This document shows positions 1 to 5,489 of a stretch of DNA of 8,345 nucleotides, piece after piece. The stretch is from JBKPDV01 sp046728075. Lineage in GTDB: Bacteria; Acidobacteriota; Thermoanaerobaculia; UBA5066; Gp7-AA6. The stretch is taken from assembly GCA_046728075.1 (NCBI GenBank), contig JBKPDV010000211.1, positions 1-8,345 of the forward strand, read 5' to 3'. The notes below the pieces were generated by a model. It was given only the letters and a program-made list of their open reading frames with translations. It had not been told where the DNA came from and searched no databases. Numbering within the stretch: position 1 is the first letter of the stretch; every line of letters begins with the position of its first letter. The translations under genes and the position numbers were made by a program.

Positions 1-1
1 G

Positions 2-94
2 AGCAAGAACGCGACCCTGCGTCAGTTCCACGACGCCTTCGTGGCACAGGGGGCGCTTCCGATTCCGCTCGTGCGCCGCCTCCTGTTCCGATGA
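2..94 (+). CDS. C-terminal fragment of a probable DUF885 family protein (5' end outside window)
   Basis: Frame 2 is open from the left edge and reads 30 residues to a TGA at 92-94. It includes the segment LRQFHDAFVAQGALPIPLVR. A 'FHD....QG..P.PL.R..L' ending is what I recall as the typical C-terminus of DUF885 proteins, a large and mostly uncharacterised bacterial family often exported and metallopeptidase-like. The stop codon overlaps the ATG of the next gene (ATGA at 91-94), so the two are probably cotranscribed and translationally coupled. Only the tail is visible, so catalytic residues and export signals cannot be judged. The family call rests on this short motif alone. Confidence 0.6.
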   Translation, partial: SKNATLRQFHDAFVAQGALPIPLVRRLLFR

Positions 95-597
95 CGGCAC
101 CGGAGGGGGAGCGTCCCTTCTCGGAGGCCTATGCGACGCTCGACTCGCTCCGGGCTCTGGCCCGCACCTGGAACGATTCCCCGCCGATGCGGCAGATCGG
201 GGTGCGTCTGGACTTCACGCGCATCGATCGCGTTCGCGCGGTCATCGATCCGGTCCAGCCCTACCACCGCGGCGGTATGGGGACGGACGCCGTCAACGGC
301 GCGGTGCTGGCCGGGCTCTTCGATCTCGCCATCGGAACCGTCGGCTGGCTCACACGGCCCGAGACCCGTTCGGCAACGGTGTCGCTCGCGATGACGTTTC
401 TCCGGCCGACTCGCGGCGATCGAATCGCGGTCGAAGCGCGATTGCTTCGAGGCGGAATGAACCTGATCTTCGCCGCCGCGGAGATCCTCGACGGAGAGAA
501 CCAGGTCACCGCGCGCTGCGACGGCACCTGCGCCGTCGCGATGGGAAAATTCGCAGAAAACGACTTCTATTCGCGGATGAGGGGAAAGGAGTCTTGA
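91..597 (+). CDS. PaaI/4HBT-type hotdog-fold thioesterase
   Basis: This 168-aa cytoplasmic protein has the layout of a PaaI-like hotdog thioesterase, a family that hydrolyses acyl- or aryl-CoA thioesters. Residues about 59-82 (HRGGMGTDAVNGAVLAGLFD onward) match the family's nucleotide-binding loop and central helix: an H/GG turn, then a small-residue helix carrying a conserved acidic residue, here Asp78. The strands that follow (SATVSLAMTFLRPTRGDRI, then VEARLLRGG and the AEILDGEN turn) fit the antiparallel sheet that wraps the helix; the 'fLRPtrgD' turn is characteristic. There is no signal peptide. The ATG at 91 overlaps the stop of the upstream gene and has no Shine-Dalgarno sequence of its own, which fits translational coupling. 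The substrate cannot be told from sequence. The family usually works as dimers or tetramers. Confidence 0.8.
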   Translation: MTAPEGERPFSEAYATLDSLRALARTWNDSPPMRQIGVRLDFTRIDRVRAVIDPVQPYHRGGMGTDAVNGAVLAGLFDLAIGTVGWLTRPETRSATVSLAMTFLRPTRGDRIAVEARLLRGGMNLIFAAAEILDGENQVTARCDGTCAVAMGKFAENDFYSRMRGKES

Positions 598-630
598 GGC
601 GCCGGGCGCTGGATCTCTCGCCTCAACGCC

Positions 631-2880
631 TCACGGCGCGCGCAGCGCGCTCGTCGTTTCTCGCACCTGGGCGGCGCACCTGGAGATCACCTCGGCCGTC
701 TTTTTCGCGGCGGCGTTGACGTCCTCGTACTGTTTCTCCTCGATCGACTCCCGTACGGAGGGCAGCGTCTTGACGGCGTAGCCTGTGTAGAACCCGGGCG
801 CGTAGAGATAGTGCTTGAACCACGGCCGGCGGGGCAGCCCCTCTTCTCGAGTGAACGTCCGCTCCGCAGAGCGCAGAAGCGCGTTGACGCGAGAGAGACG
901 CGCCGGATCCGCCGGTGCCTTGAGCGAGGCGAGGGCGGTCTCGTAGTCTTTCGCTGCCTGCGCCAGCTCCGCTGCCGCATTTTCGATCGGCGACAAGTCG
1001 AAATAGGGGACGGGCCGCTGCTTTTTCGGCGCGACGAACGGCTCCTTCGGGTCCGCGGTCGCCTCGGGCAGTCCCTCTTCGATCTCCCGTGCCAGCTCTT
1101 CGGTCTCTTCGCGCTTGTCTTTGGCCAGTTTCTGGATTTCTTCCACGTACTTGTGGATCGTGTCGGCGAGCGCCGCGAAATCGAGCGGCAGGATGTCGGC
1201 GTCCGCCACCCGCATCAGCGTCGTGCCCGTGACCTGCGCGAGCGCCCGCCCGTAGGCAAAGTCGGTGTCGGCGAACTTCGAGTACCACGCAAAGTCGTCG
1301 TAGATCGAGTGATAGACGCCGCCTCCTCCTTCGCCGCCGAAACCGTAGTTGAGCGACGCGATTCCGAGGTGCTGGAGGAACGGAGTGAAGTCCGAGCCCG
1401 AGCCGAGCGCACCGATTCGCCAGTTCTTGCGGTCTCGAATCTCGCGCCTCTCCTCGGGCTTTTTCGCGTCATCGATCTGGTGCAGCCGCAGTCGCCGGCC
1501 CACGGGAATCTTCTTCTCCGGATCCTCGACCTCGGCGGCCACTTCGTTGACCAGAGTCTCGAGAGTGTGAGAGCCGGCGGCATCGAAGAATCCCCGGCCG
1601 TTCGAGTCGGTGTTCAGGTAGAGGACGGCTTTGCGCTGCAGCTCTTCCGCATGCGTCTCGGCCCACTCGGTCGAACCGAAGAGCCCTTCTTCCTCGCCGT
1701 CCCAGGCGCAGAGCAGGATTGTTCGCTTCGGTTTCCATCCGGCGCGTAAGAGGGAGGCGAAAGAGCGGGCCTCTTCGAGCAGCGCGGCCTGGCCCGAAAT
1801 CGGATCCATCGCTCCATTGACCCAGGCGTCATGGTGATTGCCGTGAATCACCCATTCCTCCGGCCAGGTGGCGCCGGGAATTCTCGCGATGACGTCGTGG
1901 GCAGGAACGATCTTCCAGTCGAACGCGAGCTTCAAATGGACCGTCGTGGGACCCGGGCCGATGTGGTACGTGATCGGGAGGGCTCCTCGCCATTCGAGAG
2001 GTGCGATCGGTCCCGCCATCGCCGCTAAGAGCGGCTGGGCGTCGCCGTAGGAGATCGGCAGCACCGGGATCTTCGTCAGGGTCTTTGCGTCCTGGAGGTT
2101 CCAGTGCTCCGGCTTCCTGGTGGCGCCCACGCCGGGTGTCAAAGGATCGCCGGGGTAGAGGGGCATGTCCGCGACGCTTCCGCGTTGAACACCCTGGGAG
2201 GGGCGCCACGCGCCCTTCGGGTAGACGTCGCCGTCGAAGTAGCCGTCGTCCTTCGGATCGGAGTAGATCAGGCACCCGATCGCGCCGTGCTCCGCCGCGA
2301 CCTTCGGCTTGATTCCTCGCCACGAGCCGCCGTATCGGGCGATGACGATCCGCCCGCGCACATCGACACCGAGGCGCTCGAGGCGTTCGTAGTCGGCGGG
2401 CACTCCGTAGTTGACGTACACCAGAGGGCCCGACACGTCGCCATCGATCGAATAGGCGTTGTAGCTGGGAAGCTGCCGGTCGGTCTGGGAAGAGGTGGGA
2501 TCTCCCGCGATGGGCGGCTCGGCGAGCTTGGCGCGGAAGGGAGTCGGGGCCGTCATCTCGAGCACACGAATACGAGGAGTGGGGAAGAGGACGTAGAAGG
2601 TCTCGATGGACGCCTCCAGCCCCCACTCGCGGAATTTGCCGAGGATCCACTTTGCATTCTTCTCGTCCGCGGCCGATCCCAGGTGATGAGGCTCCGCGGA
2701 AAGGACCCGGTCGTACTCCCGGATCGCCGCCGGATCCGGCAGCTGCCGGAACTGCTCTTCCCATTTCCGCTGCGTCGCTGCGTTCTGTGCGAGAAATCCG
2801 CGTGCCGGCGTCACCGTCGCGGCCAGGAGGAGCAGAGAGGCACAAGCCTGAGTGAAAAACATCGGCGCAGGATAATTCAA
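631..2880 (-). CDS. Exported M28B zinc metallopeptidase, glutamate carboxypeptidase II (PSMA)-like
   Basis: The 749-aa protein has the full order of the PSMA/transferrin-receptor family: N-terminal export signal (hydrophobic residues 14-25), PA domain inserted at about 145-260, M28 di-zinc domain about 325-550, and C-terminal dimerisation domain about 625-749. Length is close to human PSMA (750). Aligned by eye with PSMA, the zinc ligands and base are all present: His349, Asp359 (bridging), Glu396 (general base), Glu397, Asp425 and His524. Glu405 and Glu408 fall where PSMA binds calcium. PSMA residues that read C-terminal glutamate are not kept: the Arg534/Arg536 pair aligns to Asn511/Gly513, and Lys699 to Gly700 (Tyr701 kept). 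It is therefore probably an active peptidase of different or broader specificity, in the periplasm or outside. The start is TTG at 2880 with GGAG only 3 nt upstream; ATG at 2862 (residue 7) would still leave a signal peptide. Confidence 0.93.
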   Translation of the reverse strand: MNYPAPMFFTQACASLLLLAATVTPARGFLAQNAATQRKWEEQFRQLPDPAAIREYDRVLSAEPHHLGSAADEKNAKWILGKFREWGLEASIETFYVLFPTPRIRVLEMTAPTPFRAKLAEPPIAGDPTSSQTDRQLPSYNAYSIDGDVSGPLVYVNYGVPADYERLERLGVDVRGRIVIARYGGSWRGIKPKVAAEHGAIGCLIYSDPKDDGYFDGDVYPKGAWRPSQGVQRGSVADMPLYPGDPLTPGVGATRKPEHWNLQDAKTLTKIPVLPISYGDAQPLLAAMAGPIAPLEWRGALPITYHIGPGPTTVHLKLAFDWKIVPAHDVIARIPGATWPEEWVIHGNHHDAWVNGAMDPISGQAALLEEARSFASLLRAGWKPKRTILLCAWDGEEEGLFGSTEWAETHAEELQRKAVLYLNTDSNGRGFFDAAGSHTLETLVNEVAAEVEDPEKKIPVGRRLRLHQIDDAKKPEERREIRDRKNWRIGALGSGSDFTPFLQHLGIASLNYGFGGEGGGGVYHSIYDDFAWYSKFADTDFAYGRALAQVTGTTLMRVADADILPLDFAALADTIHKYVEEIQKLAKDKREETEELAREIEEGLPEATADPKEPFVAPKKQRPVPYFDLSPIENAAAELAQAAKDYETALASLKAPADPARLSRVNALLRSAERTFTREEGLPRRPWFKHYLYAPGFYTGYAVKTLPSVRESIEEKQYEDVNAAAKKTAEVISRCAAQVRETTSALRAP

Positions 2881-3040
2881 TTGCTCCGAGGGGGCTTGTC
2901 GAATAAAATGTGTCCGTTGACAAGAGGGCCGGACGCTTGTTCGCGCCCTGCAACGTTTCGGAGGTCGGAATCGTGGTCGACTTCGCTCCGAACGCTGAGC
3001 TCTGCCGGCCCCCGCGGGCTGCCGCCCCGCTTTTCCCAGA

Positions 3041-3352
3041 ATGGCGCCGATGAAGCTCGTCTGGTCTCAGCACGGCTCCACGCCGGATCGCCCGCGACAG
3101 ATCCTCCTGCTGGCGATCGTTTGCGTTTTTCTCGGCGGCCTGGTCGGAGGGCGAAGCGATTCTCCTCGCCCGTTCCGAGCCGCTGCCGCCAGCCTCTTCG
3201 CGACCGGCGGTCTCTTCTTTTTTGCGGGCGTCGCCGGCCGGGCGCTGCGCAAGAGGCGCGGAGGAACTCGAAATCTGACGCTGGCCGCTCCGTGCGGCCC
3301 GCCTGCCGAACCGGACCCTTTACGCGGTCTTCGAGAGGAGGAACGCCAGTGA
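3041..3352 (+). CDS. Small two-helix membrane protein, hypothetical
   Basis: I do not recognise the family. The predicted 103-aa product has two hydrophobic stretches, about residues 21-38 (ILLLAIVCVFLGGLVGG) and 48-70 (AAAASLFATGGLFFFAGVAG), joined by a short loop. A basic cluster (RALRKRR) follows, then a hydrophilic, Pro/Glu/Arg-rich tail. The hairpin topology with positive charge after the second helix suggests both ends face the cytoplasm. An in-frame TGA at 2996 limits the start to ATG 3041 or ATG 3050; neither has a clear ribosome binding site. Third codon positions are strongly G/C, as in neighbouring genes. The stop overlaps the GTG start of the zinc-ribbon gene (GTGA, 3349-3352), which is the best evidence that it is real. 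The opposite strand is also open here, so a spurious frame is possible. Confidence 0.6.
   Translation: MAPMKLVWSQHGSTPDRPRQILLLAIVCVFLGGLVGGRSDSPRPFRAAAASLFATGGLFFFAGVAGRALRKRRGGTRNLTLAAPCGPPAEPDPLRGLREEERQ
3336..3341 (+). promoter_or_regulatory. Shine-Dalgarno AGGAGG that sets the GTG start of the zinc-ribbon gene
   Basis: AGGAGG lies 7 nt before GTG 3349. It sits inside the 3' end of the upstream membrane-protein gene. It is the strongest ribosome binding site in the window and decides the start of a gene that would otherwise be swallowed by a longer open frame. Confidence 0.85.
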
Positions 3353-3582
3353 GTCAACAAAACGTGGTGCCGTTCGAGAGCCGACGCGCGGTGGATCGCC
3401 GTGGCTCCCCCGACAAGGCCCTCTCCTACAAACCCTTCGATCTGGAGTGCCCCGATTGCGGCACACCGCTCCTTCTGACAGAGGACTCGACGGCGCGGAG
3501 CGAAGCGTTGTGCGAGCAATGCGGCACAGTCATCGGCCTCTCAGTGGAGAGCCGCACCGTGGGGGCTCGCACCGGGGATTAG
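3349..3582 (+). CDS. Small zinc-ribbon protein, hypothetical
   Basis: This short GTG-started gene codes for 77 aa. It carries two CxxC knuckles, Cys34/Cys37 (ECPDCGTP) and Cys55/Cys58 (CEQCG), 17 residues apart. That is a classic rubredoxin-like zinc ribbon that should bind one structural Zn. The N-terminal 30 residues are polar and probably flexible; there is no signal or membrane segment. The start is well supported: a perfect AGGAGG lies 7 nt upstream of GTG 3349, and the start overlaps the stop of the small membrane-protein gene. The two are therefore likely coexpressed and may act together at the inner face of the membrane (inference). A much longer open frame in the same register runs back to 2104, but that part is antisense to the M28 gene and is not coding. 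The function is unknown; nucleic-acid or protein binding are both possible. Confidence 0.8.
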   Translation: MSQQNVVPFESRRAVDRRGSPDKALSYKPFDLECPDCGTPLLLTEDSTARSEALCEQCGTVIGLSVESRTVGARTGD

Positions 3583-3702
3583 GCGAACGGGGCAATCCCG
3601 CTTTTCGGCGGGCAGCCCTCCGCGGCGCGAGAGCTCGGTCGGGTCATCCGAGCCCTGGGTATGGCTCCGTCTGTCGGTCCGCCTTGTCGGGCAGCCGCTG
3701 AA

Positions 3703-3876
3703 TCAGACGAGATTCTTCAAGGCCGGGGAGCCGAGGATCAAGAGGATCAGGAAAAGGACGATGAGGAGAAACGTCGCGAGTTGAAACGGAGCGAATGACG
3801 CGCCCGCCCCGGTACCGAACCCGAAGAGCGCCGTGCCCGCCGCCATCGCCAGGAAGATCCACGCCAGACGGAGCAT
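3703..3876 (-). CDS. DUF1328 (YtjA-like) small membrane protein
   Basis: The 57-aa product begins MLRLAWIFLAMAAGTALFGF and continues with a Gly/Ala turn (GTGAGASFA), then a very hydrophobic helix (FLLIVLFLILLILG). This closely follows the DUF1328/YtjA pattern as I recall it: 'MLrwAliFLviAliAalFGFgGiA..aa.iakilF.iFlvlFv'. Two membrane helices are predicted, about residues 3-20 and 33-49. In other bacteria members are often stress-inducible inner-membrane peptides of unknown role. The frame is open upstream to 3945, but the ATG at 3876 is preferred: it has GGAGGG 8 nt upstream, and family members begin exactly here. The gene is convergent with the zinc-ribbon gene, and the heptamer inverted repeat lies about 57 bp upstream of its start. 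Confidence 0.78.
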   Translation of the reverse strand: MLRLAWIFLAMAAGTALFGFGTGAGASFAPFQLATFLLIVLFLILLILGSPALKNLV

Positions 3877-3884
3877 CGCGATAA

Positions 3885-3890
3885 CCCTCC
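3885..3890 (-). promoter_or_regulatory. Shine-Dalgarno GGAGGG of the DUF1328 gene
   Basis: On the minus strand GGAGGG is followed by 8 nt and then ATG at 3876. It supports the short start over the longer open frame that begins at 3945 inside the heptamer repeat. Confidence 0.75.
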
Positions 3891-3932
3891 GGCTCGCGGG
3901 ACAGTGCGAAAGGGATGCCAGGTCGACAAGAG

Positions 3933-4013
3933 GTTCAAGGTTCAAAGTTCAAAGTTCAAGGTGGAACAGCTCTTCCGGCTCTAACTTTGAACGTTGAATG
4001 TTGAACGTTGAAC
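3933..4013. repeat. Imperfect inverted repeat made of TTCAA heptamers
   Basis: The left arm, 3933-3960, is four 7-bp units: GTTCAAG, GTTCAAA, GTTCAAA, GTTCAAG. The right arm, 3985-4012, is four units of the opposite sense: CTTTGAA, CGTTGAA, TGTTGAA, CGTTGAA. Pairing 3933-3961 with 3985-4013 gives about 24 matched pairs out of 29, with a 23-nt loop at 3962-3984. The structure starts 4 nt after the stop codon of the lipoprotein gene (TAA, 4019-4017). In that transcript it would form a long, AU-rich, interrupted hairpin without a U-tract. It may protect or process the 3' end, or it may simply be an expanding microsatellite. Similar short TTCAA-type heptamer runs are, to my recollection, common between genes in Acidobacteriota and some other phyla. 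Confidence 0.85.
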
Positions 4014-4016
4014 TCC

Positions 4017-5444
4017 TTATCTCCTCGCCTTCAGGTACGCCCACCGGTGCGGCAGGTCGAAAAAGACATGGAAGGCCAGCGCCACGTCCCAGCCCAGGCG
4101 CCCGTCCTCGCCGAAGTCGGCATCCGAATCGGAGCCGATCGAGACGGAAAGATCGGCGAGCGGAGCGCCCCAGAAGAGGCCGCTGATCGTGGAAGATTGC
4201 CCCGAGACTCCGAATCGCCGGGCGGCTTCGGGCGTCAGGACGAGAGCCCCCGCCGTGGCCGTGGGGCCCAACAGGCGCAGCCTGAGGCCCTTGCGCTGAA
4301 GGATGGCCGCGGCGCGATTGCCGTCGTCGTCGACCAGGCCTCGAAAGAAGCCTTGAGGGATGACCCACCTGGCCGGGTCGTGAAGCCGCAAGGACGCGGA
4401 CTCCGGATCGATCTCGACGACAGTCTCCCGCAGAACCGTCCCTCCGGCCGCGGCGTCGATTCCCTCGGGCAGCGAATCTGTCTTCTCGACCACGAGAGAC
4501 GGGAAGGAGACGTCGCCGATCTGGAGGCTCGCTCCGCCGGCGACCGTGCGGTCGAAGACATCGGGCGTAAAGGCGAGCTTCAGGCGGTCTGCCAGCGAAC
4601 CCCGGACACGCAGGGGGCCGTCCACGGCCGCATCGAGGGCGAGCGTCACTGCCTCGCCCGACACGTGAGCCGGAAAGGTCAGCGCCCGGCCCAGCCGAGA
4701 CAGAGCGACGGACTGCGGGCTGCCGCTCCAGCGCCCGATCCATCCGCCGCTCGCCGTGTCGGCGAGCATCCCCGTTGGCAGCCCGGTCCACACCATCTCG
4801 ACATCGACCGGCGACTCCCGGCGAGAGGAGTCCCGCAGACGGGTCGGGCTCGAGAAGACGAGGTCGAAATGTCTCGCCCGGGCAGAGAGCAGCCGAAGAT
4901 CCCGTCGGTCGAAGGTCAGCAGGAGCGGATCCCCGCCGCGCGGCGTGACCTTCACCGAAACCGACGCGCCGTCGGCAGGACCCAGATCCACGCGGGCCTC
5001 CTGCTGGTCGTCGAAGAGGTACGCGCGGCGCCAGAAATAGAAGCGCGTCACGAGCTCGTGGAGGAGCGGATCGGCCGCGACGCGGGTGACTCCGTCTTCG
5101 TCGGAAAAGTATTCTCTTCCGGCCTGGATCCCGCGGACAGTCTTCCAGCAAGCGGACGACACGGTTTCGCGATAGTTGATGCCGTCCCACTCGATCGTCT
5201 GCGTACCCGCGCCTCGGCCGGTCTGGGAGCGCAGCTGGAGACGGAGGACCTGTGCGGCAGCCAGCGGCTTGACCCGGGCGCGCGTTCGATGGTCCTGGAG
5301 AATGCGGCGCGCCAGCCGGACCTGATCTCGCTCGCCGCAGCCGGCTGCCGCAAGGAGAGCGGCCGCGACCAGGACTCCGCCGAGAAGTCGGCGTCGAGAG
5401 TACGAAGTCCAAGGAGCCAGGTGCGGATTGATCGGAGATCTCAA
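4017..5444 (-). CDS. Lipoprotein with LolA-like N-terminal domain and two degenerate retropepsin-like domains
   Basis: The 475-aa product has an SRRRLLG motif (residues 16-22, twin-arginine-like), a hydrophobic stretch and a lipobox-like AAAGC with Cys36, so it is probably an exported lipoprotein. Residues about 45-220 resemble the LolA/LppX-like region that precedes aspartyl-protease domains in many Acidobacteriota proteins. Residues 255-358 follow a clan AA retropepsin pattern: 'LALDAAVDG' where LDTGAS is expected (Asp271 kept, Thr-Gly replaced), then 'LQIGDVSFP', 'GIDAAAGGTVLRETVVEID' and 'LRLHDP'. Residues 385-475 repeat it: 'LLGPTATAG' in place of LLDTGAS (Asp lost), then 'LTPEAARRFGV', 'GWDVALAFHVFFDLP' and a C-terminal 'YLKAR'. 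It is probably a pseudoprotease or binding protein, not an active enzyme. The start is TTG 5444; no Shine-Dalgarno is seen and no in-frame ATG or GTG lies nearby. It is 45 bp downstream of the S9 peptidase gene, probably in one operon. The fold calls are by eye. Confidence 0.7.
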   Translation of the reverse strand: MRSPINPHLAPWTSYSRRRLLGGVLVAAALLAAAGCGERDQVRLARRILQDHRTRARVKPLAAAQVLRLQLRSQTGRGAGTQTIEWDGINYRETVSSACWKTVRGIQAGREYFSDEDGVTRVAADPLLHELVTRFYFWRRAYLFDDQQEARVDLGPADGASVSVKVTPRGGDPLLLTFDRRDLRLLSARARHFDLVFSSPTRLRDSSRRESPVDVEMVWTGLPTGMLADTASGGWIGRWSGSPQSVALSRLGRALTFPAHVSGEAVTLALDAAVDGPLRVRGSLADRLKLAFTPDVFDRTVAGGASLQIGDVSFPSLVVEKTDSLPEGIDAAAGGTVLRETVVEIDPESASLRLHDPARWVIPQGFFRGLVDDDGNRAAAILQRKGLRLRLLGPTATAGALVLTPEAARRFGVSGQSSTISGLFWGAPLADLSVSIGSDSDADFGEDGRLGWDVALAFHVFFDLPHRWAYLKARR

Positions 5445-5489
5445 CTGAGAACCTGGAACTTCGCACCCCGCATCTGTTTTCGGCCGGCC

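Noticed and set aside
811..1749. 312-residue open frame on the + strand
   Set aside because: It is antisense to the M28 gene, Arg/Glu/Val/Leu-rich with no domain and no Shine-Dalgarno.
2895..2924. TTGACA at 2917 and a CTTGTC/GACAAG inverted pair, considered as promoter or operator
   Set aside because: No -10-like hexamer lies 16-18 nt after TTGACA on the + strand. The arms are only 6 bp with an 18-nt gap, too weak to call.
1829..3073. 414-residue open frame on the - strand
   Set aside because: It is an out-of-frame shadow of the M28 gene with low-complexity Arg/Gly/Pro sequence. The M28 frame carries the complete catalytic set.
2104..3348. Long + strand frame in register with the zinc-ribbon gene
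   Set aside because: Most of it is antisense to the M28 peptidase. The real gene begins at GTG 3349 behind AGGAGG.
3067..3519. 150-residue - strand frame opposite the small membrane protein and zinc-ribbon genes
   Set aside because: It is Arg/Pro/Ala-rich without motifs. The plus-strand pair has GTGA overlap, AGGAGG and CxxC knuckles, so it was preferred.
3597..3612. CCCGC-TTTTCG-GCGGG hairpin after the zinc-ribbon stop, considered as terminator
   Set aside because: The stem is only 5 bp and no T-tract follows on either strand.
3933..4013. Considered as a CRISPR array or insertion-sequence ends
   Set aside because: The units are 7 bp with no spacers, no cas or transposase gene is nearby and no target-site duplication was seen.
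3949..5466. 505-residue open frame on the - strand
   Set aside because: It is a frame-shifted shadow of the lipoprotein gene, rich in Arg/Gly/Pro/Ser, and its end is translated heptamer repeat.
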